Notes under the pieces: generated by a model
The model's input: the letters and a program-made list of their open reading frames with translations, nothing else
What the model was told of the DNA's origin: nothing
The model's database searches: none
Part shown: positions 25,942 to 37,521 of the stretch, one piece after another
Numbering within the stretch: position 1 is the stretch's first letter
Layout: every line of letters starts with the position of its first letter
From: Secundilactobacillus mixtipabuli
GTDB lineage: Bacteria; Bacillota; Bacilli; Lactobacillales; Lactobacillaceae
DNA: 64,000 nt
Direction of reading: 5' to 3'
Assembly (NCBI RefSeq): GCF_002217925.1
Contig: NZ_BCMF01000006.1
Coordinates: 124,001 to 188,000 of the forward strand
Position numbers and translations under genes: made by a program

Positions 25942-25987
25942 AATCCCCCGTACTGCCGAAGCCTTCAGCAGCGCGGGGGATTTTTTC
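25942..25987 (+). terminator. Terminator after the secreted protein gene
   Basis: AATCCCCCG pairs with CGGGGGATT, with an inner TGC/GCA stem, followed by T residues. Confidence 0.88.
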
Positions 25988-26070
25988 GGTGAAGTGCGCC
26001 TTTTCCCTAATAGTTTTTCCGTGACTGGCACAGTACAATAAAACAAAAGCGAATGATGGAGGGGCTAGTT

Positions 26071-27036
26071 TTGGGAAAATTTAACTTCAACTTGAATGAA
26101 ACCCGAGTAGATGCTAACGGGCACTACGATTTTCAAAACGTGTTTGAATTTCCAGACTTTATCGAAATGCGGCCGAAACTGCGTGAAGCCGTACGAACGG
26201 TGGCTCGGGAAGCTTTCGACCAGCCAGTACTACCGGTGAAGGTGGAGCGGATGACCACTAGTCTTGAAGAACAGCTGGAGCGCGAAACCCGCAAATACGC
26301 CCGCCAGCTAGGGGTGTATGACAACCAGAAGGGTGAGCGCAACGAATTGGTGCGCCTATACACCCACATCCTGCAAGTGATCAGCCGAACTGATAATATC
26401 AACGAAGAACTAGAAGACATGATTTATGCCATCAATCAGACGCGGCTGAGTTTAATTGGGCTGCCCGAACTGGAAGGTGAAGGCGAGCTTTATGATGCTG
26501 ATCAGGACCAAGAACTGATTCCCGGTACGTATTATTATTACGTCACGGAACAGCTGGTGAAGCCTTACCTGATCGATCCAACGGGCGGCATGGTACCGGC
26601 TAACGTGACCAAGGAAGGCCGCCATCTGGTGGTTCGGATGACGACGTATGCCTACCGTGATTGGGATGCTTATCTGACCCACGAGTACGATGAACAGCAC
26701 ATCGTCAAGAACCAGAAGGGCCTGCAGGAGAGCGAGTATTTCGATAAGCTTGAACAGATCGAGCTGAAATACGCGGACCACATTTACTCCGAAGTTCTAG
26801 CCGACAACTTTCAGGATTTCACCAAGATCCTTGTGCCAGACGTGATCCCCAGCTTTGAGATCATGTCTACTGACTTAAGGCCGCTGATCGCCAAACGGCC
26901 GGGCCTGAAAATCCAACTGGCGGCAAAAATCGCTGATCACTTCAAGCTGGACGCCGACGGGAAAGAACACGTCATGGATCAGCCGCTGCAGGAGATCAAG
27001 AATAAGTATCGATACTACCGGGAAAACTTTGCATAG
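26071..27036 (+). CDS. Uncharacterised protein, first gene of a two-gene operon
   Basis: I start at TTG 26071 (321 aa) because GGAGGGG ends 6 bases upstream; the frame is open from 26053. The product is soluble, acidic and mostly helical with long charged helices (SLEEQLERETRKYARQLG), and I recognise no domain. The middle part resembles a beta-rich insert (GTYYYYVTEQLVKPYLIDP). It is followed after 9 bp by a small gene with a paralog at 53.8 kb. A TTCCCTAA sequence (26003) and a TACAAT -10-like box (26034) lie upstream. Confidence 0.75.
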   Translation: MGKFNFNLNETRVDANGHYDFQNVFEFPDFIEMRPKLREAVRTVAREAFDQPVLPVKVERMTTSLEEQLERETRKYARQLGVYDNQKGERNELVRLYTHILQVISRTDNINEELEDMIYAINQTRLSLIGLPELEGEGELYDADQDQELIPGTYYYYVTEQLVKPYLIDPTGGMVPANVTKEGRHLVVRMTTYAYRDWDAYLTHEYDEQHIVKNQKGLQESEYFDKLEQIELKYADHIYSEVLADNFQDFTKILVPDVIPSFEIMSTDLRPLIAKRPGLKIQLAAKIADHFKLDADGKEHVMDQPLQEIKNKYRYYRENFA

Positions 27037-27045
27037 GATGTGATC

Positions 27046-27483
27046 ATGATGATGAATCAAGAGCCAGTCAGCGGCCCAGAAGCCAAGCTGGGAACGCCCG
27101 AATTCGAAAATACCCTGTTCGTGCTAGACCAGGTGCCCACCCAAGACAACATTGAAGACTTTGCCATGCAGGGGAACCTATACCCTGAACCGTTAGACGA
27201 CGTGGCCTGGGCCATGCCGGGGTACCTGTCCGACGACTACAACGTTTTTCTGGTCTTCGCCCCAAACGTGCTGGATAAATGGACCATCACCTGCGCGCAG
27301 GTGGAGATCGTCAATGGCAACGAAATCACCCACATGAGTAATGTGGTGCCCACTGGTATGGGCATGAACGCTATCGCCACCGTCAGCAAGAGCGGCGCCA
27401 TTGAGTTACTGGCGTACTTTAAAACACTGCAAGCAAACGGTCTCGGACACTTTGACGAGAACTTATGGAAACAAGTGAGATAA
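27046..27483 (+). CDS. Uncharacterised small protein, paralog of the 53.8-kb protein
   Basis: A 145-aa soluble acidic protein; of several close starts I choose ATG 27046, 7 bases after AGGA. Read side by side with the 136-aa product at 53825-54235, matching blocks appear in the same order: GTPEF/GTPQF, SDDYNVFLVF/KDDFNLFFVI, a W in the following strand, NEITHMSNVVPTGMGMN/SEITDLSEPIPTGEGLN, and LLAYFKTL/LLQYFNTL near the end. They are therefore paralogs of an unrecognised family. It is cotranscribed with the 321-aa gene and ends in a strong terminator. Confidence 0.78.
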   Translation: MMMNQEPVSGPEAKLGTPEFENTLFVLDQVPTQDNIEDFAMQGNLYPEPLDDVAWAMPGYLSDDYNVFLVFAPNVLDKWTITCAQVEIVNGNEITHMSNVVPTGMGMNAIATVSKSGAIELLAYFKTLQANGLGHFDENLWKQVR

Positions 27484-27524
27484 AAAACAATCAGTTCATC
27501 AAGTCGATGAACTGATTGTTTTTT
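27482..27524. terminator. Bidirectional terminator between convergent genes
   Basis: A 19-bp perfect stem (27482-27500 with 27506-27524), 5-nt loop, with A6 and T6 at the two ends. Confidence 0.92.
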
Positions 27525-27525
27525 A

Positions 27526-28581
27526 CTATTTTGACCCCGCCAGAATCAACTGCGCCTGTTTAGCCGTTAAATGATAGTGATAGTACTGCTGATAAAAGTC
27601 TTGCGTTTTCTTAGTCATGTTCAGGTTCTTAAACTGTGCTGGGTGGAGCTTTTGCGCCGCCCAGAGGACTTGCAGGGCTTCTTCAGCGCTGTAGCGGTCC
27701 CACGGGAAGGTGCCTTGAGGATTGCCGTAAACGCGGCCGTTTTTCACCGCTGACAGTTTGCTTAACACGGGATCCTTCTTCAGCGCCTTCAGTGCCTGAC
27801 TGGAAGTGGTGGAACCCACGATGATCACGTCCGGATTGGACTTGGCCAGCTTCTCGGTGGTGACGGAGATCATGTTGCCGGTTTGCGTCAGCGCGTTTTG
27901 GCCGCCAGCTGCTTTGATCCACTCGTCCACGATGGTGTGCCTGCCGTCCACCACGTTGAGGTTGGTGGGATTGACGATGTGAAGCACCTTTGGCCGGGAT
28001 GAGACGCCTTTCAGCCGGGTCTTCACTGTGTTCAAGTTAGCGGTTAAATTCTTTTGGTAGGCTTTAGCCACTACCGGCGCGCTGCCGCCGAGAATGTTGG
28101 CGGTCAAATTCACCGAGCGCCGCAAGCCAGCAAAGTTCTGATACATGGCGTTGACCGTGGGGATCTTGGCGTCGCGGGCCTGCTTGATTTGGTCCGGATC
28201 AGCAGAGATCACCACGTCCGGCTTAGTTTTCAGTAGGGCTTCCATCTGCATCGTGTCACCGGAGAAGGGGGCTTTAACCCTTGCGATACCCGGATAAACA
28301 GTCTTAAACCACGGCTGCGTCTTGATCATCTGCGTGGTGGCAACCAGCTTTTGCTGTTCGCCCAGTAACATCACCACTTGATTATTGGCGTGCCAGAGAT
28401 CAGCTACCCGGTTGACTTTATGGGGGATCTTGACGCGAGTGCCGCTCATGTCGGTAACGGTGCGAGTGGCCGCACCTGACGAGTCTTGCTGGGAGCTGGA
28501 CGACTGGCTGCAGCCGGTGGCGAGAACGGCCACTGCCAACAGGCTGACTAGACCAGCTGCCACGGATAATGGGTGTTTCAT
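27526..28581 (-). CDS. ABC-importer substrate-binding lipoprotein (FecB/BtuF-type, cluster A-2)
   Basis: A 351-aa lipoprotein: signal peptide with lipobox LATGC (lipidated Cys near residue 24), a Ser/Gln linker, then the Peripla_BP_2 fold (TRTVTDMSGTRVKIP..RVADLW, KPDVVISADPDQI, NPDVIIVGS, AAGGQNAL, VYGNPQGTFPWDRYS). The family binds siderophores, haem, cobalamin, iron or, in MolA-type members, molybdate. No permease or ATPase sits next to it; a FecCD/FecE pair without a binding protein lies 8 kb away (36748-38540) and could be its partner. Substrate unresolved; iron chelate or molybdate are the best guesses from context. Confidence 0.85.
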   Translation of the reverse strand: MKHPLSVAAGLVSLLAVAVLATGCSQSSSSQQDSSGAATRTVTDMSGTRVKIPHKVNRVADLWHANNQVVMLLGEQQKLVATTQMIKTQPWFKTVYPGIARVKAPFSGDTMQMEALLKTKPDVVISADPDQIKQARDAKIPTVNAMYQNFAGLRRSVNLTANILGGSAPVVAKAYQKNLTANLNTVKTRLKGVSSRPKVLHIVNPTNLNVVDGRHTIVDEWIKAAGGQNALTQTGNMISVTTEKLAKSNPDVIIVGSTTSSQALKALKKDPVLSKLSAVKNGRVYGNPQGTFPWDRYSAEEALQVLWAAQKLHPAQFKNLNMTKKTQDFYQQYYHYHLTAKQAQLILAGSK

Positions 28582-28660
28582 CGGAATTTCCTCCTAAACG
28601 GTTCATGCACAGCACAAAGAGCGCCTTGGACACTGGTAGCAGCGTTCAGGGCGTTTTTGG

Positions 28661-28825
28661 TTAAAGCGCATGTTTTTTTGATTTGTTTAATAATTTTTTC
28701 GCTTCGCAATCATAATCACAGGCGGCACATTTACCTTGCTTAGAACGTTTCACTGCACGGTAGATCTGGTAACCCGCGAAGCCGATGATTACGGCAATAA
28801 TGATGATATTCACTAACAAGCCCAT
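28661..28825 (-). CDS. FeoB-associated Cys-rich small membrane protein
   Basis: A 54-aa product read directly from the minus strand: one N-terminal transmembrane helix (LLVNIIIIAVIIGFAGYQIY), then a basic stretch and a Cys-rich segment KCAACDYDC, then a lysine-rich tail. This is the layout of the FeoB-associated Cys-rich membrane proteins that follow feoB in many Firmicutes. The start has an AGAGGT site and lies 15 bp after the feoB stop, so feoA-feoB-this gene form one operon. It may assist ferrous iron transport or metal delivery. Confidence 0.8.
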   Translation of the reverse strand: MGLLVNIIIIAVIIGFAGYQIYRAVKRSKQGKCAACDYDCEAKKLLNKSKKHAL

Positions 28826-28840
28826 GTAGATGACCTCTTT

Positions 28841-30835
28841 TCACATCAGTAATGACCCTACCTGAAAGATCAGGAAGGCCAGCGTGTAGCTGATCACTAA
28901 ACCAGAGACAACGGAGTAGGCGGCCCATTTTGCGGAACCGGTTTCAGACTTAATCGTCCCAATTGTAGCGAAACACGGAATATAAAGCAAGATGAACACT
29001 AGCAACGCGTAAGCGGAAAGGGCGGTGAAACTGCCGCCAATCATGGCAATTAAAGCACCTTGGTTGCTTGTGTGGAATAGGACCATCATGCTGGAACTGA
29101 TGACCTCTTTGGCCAGTACACCTGTTAGTAGTGCACTAATCGGCTGCCAAGTGGCGATGCCAATGGGTTTAAAGACGGGTAACAGGATTTGTCCCATATC
29201 AGCAGCGAAACTTTGGTCGATTTGGGTGACGTAACCGTGAACACCAAAGTTAGACAGCAGCCAAATCAAAACGGTACCAGCAAAGATGATCGTGCCGGCT
29301 TTTTTGATAAAGCCCTTACCTTTATCCCAAGTCCCGTGCCAGACAATATCCAGCCGGGGAATGTGGTACTGCGGCAGTTCCACGATGAAAATGGAGTGCT
29401 CCTTGGCCTTGAAGATCACGTGATAGACCTTTGCCATCAGCAAAGCCACCACGATGCCTAAGAAATACAGCGACAGTACGATCAGCGCTTGGTGCCGCGG
29501 AAACAGGGCGGCCACGAATAAACTGTAGATCGGCAACCGGGCGGAACAGCTCATGAACGGGGAGATCAACGTGGTGATCAGCCGTTCTTTGGGCTGCTCG
29601 ATAGTTCGGGCTGCCATGATGCCAGTGACGTTGCAGCCAAAGCCGATGATCAGCGGAATAAAGGCTTTTCCATTCAAGCCAATCAATTCCATGATTCGGT
29701 CGGTCACGAGTGCCGCCCGGGCCATGTAGCCGGAATCTTCAAGGATCGAGATGCAGGCAAACAGCACGAAAATCTGTGGAATGAACACCAGCACGCCGCC
29801 GACACCGGCGATCAAACCGTTAACGATCAGTGACCGCAGCATCGGCAAGGCGCCCACCTGGGTCAAAAACTGGTTTGCCCAAGTGGAAATGGGGCCGGAT
29901 AATAGTTTATCCAGTTGGGTGGAAACCGGCGTCCCAACCCAGTCAAAGGACAGCTTGAACATGAAGTAGAAGATGCCCACGAAGATCGGTAAGCCAAAAA
30001 CTGGGTGCGTTACCAGCTTATCGATCTTGGAAGTCAGCACCACGTGTTTGGTGGACTGCAGCTGCTCGGTGGCAGCTGCCAGTGTGGCTTCGATGAAGGA
30101 TAGGCGGGTCTCAAAAATCTCGTCGGCAAACTTTTGTGCGTCGTAGTAAGCTTTTTGCGATAAAAGCGGTTTCAATTGATGCTTCACAGCATACTTACGA
30201 ACGACTTTATTGTTATTGATGTATTGAATTGCTAACCAGCGGGCAAATTTTGGTTCGACCTGATTTTTTTGAGTCAGGGCAGTTGCCGCCTGACGGATGG
30301 CCTGAGTGACCATCATGGGGTAGTTTAATTGTAATGGCGCATTAGGTTTAATATCAGCCTGTTCGCACACTAGGTCAGCTTTTAATTGAGCCAGCCCTTC
30401 TTTATTGCGGGCGTTGCTGGTACGCACCGGACAGCCCAGTTCATGAGAAAGGGTTTTAAGGTTATAGCTATACCCACTACGCTTTAAGTCATCAATCATA
30501 TTAAGCGTAATGATCACCGGCACGCCCAACTCCAACACTTCTACTGATAGCAGCAGATTTCGTTTCAGCTGACTGGCATTGGTGACGTTTAGGATCAGAT
30601 CAGGGGAACTTTGCAGCAGGTAGTTGGTCACCACTGACTCGTCCTTGGTGATCGGACTCAACGAATAAACCCCTGGCAAGTCGATGACTTGGGTGTGGGA
30701 GTGGCGAATCTGACCGACTTTTTTCTCAACGGTGACCCCCGTCCAGTTGCCGACATAAGCATACTTATCAGTTAATTCATTGAAGAGGGTCGTTTTACCG
30801 GTATTGGGATTGCCAAGTAGGGCGACAGTAGTCAA
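28841..30835 (-). CDS. feoB: Ferrous iron transporter FeoB
   Basis: A 664-aa protein that imports Fe2+ across the cytoplasmic membrane. The N-terminal G domain shows G1 GNPNTGKTT, G2 region GNWTGVTVEKK, G3 DLPGVYSL and G4 NMID. The middle is the helical S-domain, and the C-terminal part has the membrane helices with the two Gate motifs (for example FGCNVTGIMAARTI and the SCSARLPIY block). The start codon overlaps feoA by 4 bp. Confidence 0.96.
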   Translation of the reverse strand: MTTVALLGNPNTGKTTLFNELTDKYAYVGNWTGVTVEKKVGQIRHSHTQVIDLPGVYSLSPITKDESVVTNYLLQSSPDLILNVTNASQLKRNLLLSVEVLELGVPVIITLNMIDDLKRSGYSYNLKTLSHELGCPVRTSNARNKEGLAQLKADLVCEQADIKPNAPLQLNYPMMVTQAIRQAATALTQKNQVEPKFARWLAIQYINNNKVVRKYAVKHQLKPLLSQKAYYDAQKFADEIFETRLSFIEATLAAATEQLQSTKHVVLTSKIDKLVTHPVFGLPIFVGIFYFMFKLSFDWVGTPVSTQLDKLLSGPISTWANQFLTQVGALPMLRSLIVNGLIAGVGGVLVFIPQIFVLFACISILEDSGYMARAALVTDRIMELIGLNGKAFIPLIIGFGCNVTGIMAARTIEQPKERLITTLISPFMSCSARLPIYSLFVAALFPRHQALIVLSLYFLGIVVALLMAKVYHVIFKAKEHSIFIVELPQYHIPRLDIVWHGTWDKGKGFIKKAGTIIFAGTVLIWLLSNFGVHGYVTQIDQSFAADMGQILLPVFKPIGIATWQPISALLTGVLAKEVISSSMMVLFHTSNQGALIAMIGGSFTALSAYALLVFILLYIPCFATIGTIKSETGSAKWAAYSVVSGLVISYTLAFLIFQVGSLLM

Positions 30836-31047
30836 GATGCCTCGCCCCCCGTGAGTTGTTTAAAGACCCGGTAACGAATACCAATTCGCTGATGATCGAC
30901 TTGAATAATGACCGGGCCATGAAATGGATAAAAGCGCACAGCTTGCAGGTCACTGCCCACTTGGAGACCCAGACTATGTAACCGTTGTGTGGTCGCTGCG
31001 TCAAGACCATTAAACTGCTTTATCATAAAGTGATTCATGATTGCCAT
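30832..31047 (-). CDS. feoA: Ferrous iron transport protein FeoA
   Basis: A small SH3-like cytoplasmic partner of FeoB. The core is HSLGLQVGSDLQAV and HGPVIIQVDHQRIGIRYRVFKQL. The frame opens at 31089, but the upstream residues do not look like FeoA. I place the start at ATG 31047 (71 aa), with ATG 31038 as an alternative; the AAAGGTAGG ribosome sequence fits either moderately. It overlaps feoB by 4 bp (ATGA). Confidence 0.85.
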   Translation of the reverse strand: MAIMNHFMIKQFNGLDAATTQRLHSLGLQVGSDLQAVRFYPFHGPVIIQVDHQRIGIRYRVFKQLTGGEAS

Positions 31048-31094
31048 CCTACCTTTCAAATCGTTCTGAAAATATGAATATGGCGTCAAAAATA

Positions 31095-31112
31095 ATATTC
31101 GAAAAAGAATAT
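31095..31112. promoter_or_regulatory. Candidate operator ATATTC-N6-GAATAT upstream of feoA
   Basis: A perfect inverted repeat, 48 bp upstream of feoA. The same dyad (last base differing) recurs at 31216-31233 in the suf promoter region. It could bind an iron- or redox-responsive repressor; identity unknown. Confidence 0.5.
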
Positions 31113-31170
31113 CTCGTTGTCTATACTATCACATAATATGAAGTTTTTATGTATTGGGGAAATGCCTAGT

Positions 31171-31198
31171 TTGAATCGTCACCAAAAACAACTATAAT
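31171..31198 (+). promoter_or_regulatory. Promoter of the suf operon
   Basis: TTGAAT (31171) and consensus TATAAT (31193) with a 16-bp spacer, 95 bp upstream of sufC. Confidence 0.7.
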
Positions 31199-31215
31199 TT
31201 GACTTGTAGCAAACA

Positions 31216-31233
31216 ATATTCGCACTGGAATAG
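31216..31233. promoter_or_regulatory. Candidate operator ATATTC-N6-GAATAG in the suf leader
   Basis: Matches the feo-side dyad in sequence and spacing except for the last base. It lies about 10-25 bp downstream of the predicted suf start point, a position suited to repression. Confidence 0.45.
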
Positions 31234-31293
31234 TTGGTGGTATTCGTTAAGGTAATATTCCGGCGATAATAACTCAGTGGAGGATGATTTTTT

Positions 31294-32085
31294 ATGGCGA
31301 CACTTGAAGTGAAAGATTTGCATGTTTCGATCAAAGAAGAAAAAGAAACCCGAGAAATATTAAAGGGTGTCAACCTGACCATGAACACTGGCGAGATTCA
31401 CGCCATCATGGGGCCTAATGGGACTGGGAAGTCGACCTTGTCTCAGACGATCATGGGCAACGGCGCTTATCATGTGACGCAAGGCGATGTCTTGTTAAAC
31501 GGTGAAAGTATTTTAGGTATGCCGGTTGATGAGCGGGCACGTAAGGGTCTGTTCTTGGCGATGCAATACCCAGCTGAAATTCAGGGTGTGACCAACGCTG
31601 AATTCCTTCGGGCTGCTATCAATGCCCGTCGGCCAGAAGATGATCAAATCTCAGTCATGGCCTTTTTGAAGGAACTGGATAAGAATTTATCATTATTGGA
31701 TATGAGTGAGCAAATGACGGAACGCTACCTCAACGAAGGCTTTTCCGGTGGTGAAAAAAAGCGGAATGAAATTTTGCAATTATTAATGATTAAACCATCA
31801 TTCGCTTTATTGGATGAGATTGATTCTGGCCTTGATATTGACGCGCTTCAAGTTGTCTCAAAGGGTGTCAACTCCTTACGTGGCGATAACTTTGGTTCGT
31901 TGATCATTACCCACTATCAACGATTATTAAATTACATCGTGCCCGATGTGGTCCACGTGATGATGGATGGCCGAATCGTTAAGAGTGGCGATGCCGACCT
32001 TGCCAAGAAGTTGGAAAAGGAAGGTTACGCTGGCTTGCGCGATGAGTTAGGGCTAAAAGTCAGCTTAGTTGACGATAATCGTTAG
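31294..32085 (+). CDS. sufC: Fe-S assembly ATPase SufC
   Basis: A 263-aa ABC-type ATPase of the SufBC2D scaffold. It shows Walker A GPNGTGKST, the SufC-specific signature FSGGEKKRNEI, Walker B ALLDEIDSGLD and the H-loop ITHYQRLL. It drives conformational change of the scaffold on which [Fe-S] clusters are built. First gene of sufCDSUB, with a GGAGGATG ribosome site. Confidence 0.97.
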   Translation: MATLEVKDLHVSIKEEKETREILKGVNLTMNTGEIHAIMGPNGTGKSTLSQTIMGNGAYHVTQGDVLLNGESILGMPVDERARKGLFLAMQYPAEIQGVTNAEFLRAAINARRPEDDQISVMAFLKELDKNLSLLDMSEQMTERYLNEGFSGGEKKRNEILQLLMIKPSFALLDEIDSGLDIDALQVVSKGVNSLRGDNFGSLIITHYQRLLNYIVPDVVHVMMDGRIVKSGDADLAKKLEKEGYAGLRDELGLKVSLVDDNR

Positions 32086-32100
32086 AGAGGAGAGGTCGTT

Positions 32101-35090
<2,990 letters not shown>

Positions 35091-35095
35091 TAGCG

Positions 35096-36520
35096 ATGGC
35101 AAAAGGAACTGGTGCAGAAGGTGTCCCAGACATCGTCGCCAAAGACAAAGATTACGAATACGGTTTTCACGATGATATTAAACCAGCTTATTCAACGGGT
35201 CGTGGTTTAACGGAGGAAACCGTCCGTCAAATTTCAGCTGAAAAAAAGGAACCCAAATGGATGCTGGACTACCGGCTGAAGTCTTATGAAGCGTATAAAA
35301 AGTTGCCCATGCCGGATTACGGTCCGGATCTGAGTGACCTTGACCTGAAAAACATGTTGTATTATCAAAAAATGACCGATAAGAAATATCGGGACTGGAA
35401 TGATGTGCCAGAAGATCTGAAAAAGACCTTTGACCGGCTAGGGGTTCCTGAAGCGGAACGCAGTTATCTGGCAGGATCATCAGCCCAGTATGAATCTGAA
35501 GTGGTCTATCATAACATGCGAAACGACTTTGAAAAACTGGGGATCATTTTCACTGATACCGATACGGCATTGCGCGAATACCCAGAACTGTTCAAGAAGT
35601 GGTTTGGCAAGTTAGTGAAGCCAACCGATAATAAGTTCGCGGCGCTGAATGGTGCTGTGTGGTCCGGCGGTTCGTTCATTTACGTCCCAAAGGGTGTTCA
35701 AACCAAAACACCAATTCAGTCTTACTTCCGTCTAAATGCCGAAAACTCCGGTCAATTTGAACGGACCCTGATCATCGTTGATGAAGGCGCTCGGGTAGAC
35801 TACGTTGAAGGCTGTACGGCACCAAACTATTCATCGGATAGTTTGCACGCTGCGGTGGTTGAAGTTAACGTTCAAAAGGATGCGTACTGCCGGTACACCA
35901 CTATTCAAAACTGGTCGGATAACGTCTACAGCCTGGAAACGAAGCGGGCTGCAGCACAAGAAAACGCCACAATGGAGTGGGTCGATGGTAACTTGGGTTC
36001 GAAGGTTACTATGAAATATCCGAGTGTTTATCTGGATGGTGAAAATGCTCGTGGGACGATGTTATCCATTGCCGTTGCTTCTAACGGTATTCACCAAGAT
36101 TCCGGTGCGCGGATGATCCATAACGCTCCGAATACATCCAGCTCGATTGTTTCGAAATCAATCGCTAAGACTGGTGGCGCCACCGACTACCGTGGGACAG
36201 TTCGCTTCACGAAGAAGTCGGACGGTTCAAAGGCTCACGTTGAATGCGACACGATCATTATGGATGACCAGTCGTCATCAAACACGATTCCGTACAACGA
36301 AATTTATAATGGCAAAGTTGCCATGGAACACGAAGCGAAAGTCTCCAAAATTTCAGAGGAGCAGCTTTACTATTTGATGTCGAGAGGCATTTCGGAATCA
36401 AAGGCAACGGAAATGATTATCATGGGCTTCGTGGAACCCTTTACGAAACAGTTACCAATGGAATATGCGGTTGAGTTGAACCGATTGATTAGCTTTGAGA
36501 TGGAGGGGTCAATTGGATAA
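35096..36520 (+). CDS. sufB: Fe-S assembly scaffold protein SufB
   Basis: A 474-aa central scaffold subunit. Diagnostic blocks are [39 protein letters not shown], the [13 protein letters not shown] segment and the C-terminal [20 protein letters not shown]. Last gene of sufCDSUB, the standard Firmicute order. It ends immediately before a long palindromic element that probably stops the transcript. Confidence 0.96.
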   Translation: MAKGTGAEGVPDIVAKDKDYEYGFHDDIKPAYSTGRGLTEETVRQISAEKKEPKWMLDYRLKSYEAYKKLPMPDYGPDLSDLDLKNMLYYQKMTDKKYRDWNDVPEDLKKTFDRLGVPEAERSYLAGSSAQYESEVVYHNMRNDFEKLGIIFTDTDTALREYPELFKKWFGKLVKPTDNKFAALNGAVWSGGSFIYVPKGVQTKTPIQSYFRLNAENSGQFERTLIIVDEGARVDYVEGCTAPNYSSDSLHAAVVEVNVQKDAYCRYTTIQNWSDNVYSLETKRAAAQENATMEWVDGNLGSKVTMKYPSVYLDGENARGTMLSIAVASNGIHQDSGARMIHNAPNTSSSIVSKSIAKTGGATDYRGTVRFTKKSDGSKAHVECDTIIMDDQSSSNTIPYNEIYNGKVAMEHEAKVSKISEEQLYYLMSRGISESKATEMIIMGFVEPFTKQLPMEYAVELNRLISFEMEGSIG

Positions 36521-36529
36521 AGGTGCGCA

Positions 36530-36626
36530 AGAAGGCGCCTAGTGACCGTAAAACAAGAAGCGTCCGCCGGAAACCCCGAACTTGGGTTTCTGGCGGACGC
36601 TTCTTGTGTGCAGGTCACTGCCTTCT
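36530..36626. repeat. 97-nt CGAACTT-tipped palindrome after sufB
   Basis: Stems: AGAAGGC (36530) with GCCTTCT (36620), AGTGACC (36541) with GGTCACT (36613), a 15-bp stem (36554-36568 with 36592-36606), a G-T pair, then GAAACCC/GGGTTTC around the loop CGAACTT (36577-36583). Same plan as the palindrome after narI, with different stem sequences. Confidence 0.85.
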
Positions 36627-36657
36627 GTAGCCTGATTAGGCAATATAAAAGTGAACA

Positions 36658-36737
36658 GCCCCCGAACTTGGGTTTTGGGTGGGAGTCCTTTGTGTGCAGG
36701 TTGTTGCCTTCTTGTAGCCCGATTGGGCCAGATAAAA
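36658..36737. repeat. Degenerate tandem copy of the right half of the palindrome
   Basis: The stretch starting CCCGAACTTGGGTTT repeats the right half of the preceding element about 85 bp later, with shared TGTGTGCAGGT, TGCCTTCT, TAGCC-GATT and ATAAAA segments. The left pairing arm is lost, so only weak folding remains. Confidence 0.75.
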
Positions 36738-36747
36738 CACTAATTTT

Positions 36748-37521
36748 TTAAACCAACTCACAAACGTAACGCCCCAAAGTAGCTTCATAGATCAATTTTA
36801 AATCCGTTCCATAAATCTTTTTAAGACGGTTTTCCGTCAGTAGTTGGTCAGCTTGTCCAGTTTCAAAATGGCCATCTGGGGAGAATAAACCGACTTTGTG
36901 GCCAAGCATAAACGCGTGGTTGGGATTATGTGTGGTATGCAAAACGGCATAATGGTCAGCAGCTAAGGCCGAAATGAGGTCAATGACCTGCTTTTGCCGA
37001 CCAAAGTCTAAAGCTGCGGTTGGTTCGTCTAAAATAATCAGCTTCGGTTGCTGAACCAGCGCTTTTGCAATAGTCACCATTTGAAATTGGCCACCACTAA
37101 GCGTGTTTACAGGTTGGTCTTGTAAATGAGTTAAGCTTAGCTTTGCGAGGTTATCCCTGACAATTTGGTAGTCAGCTTCTCTAGGAGTTGCCGCAAAACT
37201 GAGGTATGGTGTCCGGCTAGTCACAAGGTAGTCGGTGACCGTCAAACTGCCTGGATTGGCAACATGTTGCGGAACGTAGGCGACAATTTGAGCGATTTGC
37301 CGGGCAGACAATTTAGTCAGTGCCTGGCCTTCAAGCGTGATGGTTCCCGCAGATGGTTTTAGTAGGCCCATGAGGCATTTCAGCAGGGTAGATTTACCAA
37401 CACCGTTTGGGCCGAGAATAGTAAGTATTTCACCATTTTGTATACTGCAATTAAGGCGTTCAAATAGATTGGGCTGGCCGGTGTAGTGAAAACTGAGATG
37501 ATTCATTGTTAACAAGCTCAT
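36748..37521 (-). CDS. ABC importer ATP-binding protein (FecE/BtuD-type)
   Basis: A 257-aa ATPase with Walker A GPNGVGKST, signature LSGGQFQM, Walker B LIILDEPTAALD and H-loop TTHNPNHA. This is the type that pairs with FecCD permeases for iron-siderophore, haem, cobalamin or, in MolC, molybdate uptake. It overlaps the permease gene by 4 bp. No binding protein is encoded here. Confidence 0.88.
   Translation of the reverse strand: MSLLTMNHLSFHYTGQPNLFERLNCSIQNGEILTILGPNGVGKSTLLKCLMGLLKPSAGTITLEGQALTKLSARQIAQIVAYVPQHVANPGSLTVTDYLVTSRTPYLSFAATPREADYQIVRDNLAKLSLTHLQDQPVNTLSGGQFQMVTIAKALVQQPKLIILDEPTAALDFGRQKQVIDLISALAADHYAVLHTTHNPNHAFMLGHKVGLFSPDGHFETGQADQLLTENRLKKIYGTDLKLIYEATLGRYVCELV

Noticed and set aside
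27526-28581. Haem-specific binding protein (IsdE-like)
   Set aside because: The lipoprotein fold is general; no residue pattern visible by eye is diagnostic for haem, so the substrate is left open.
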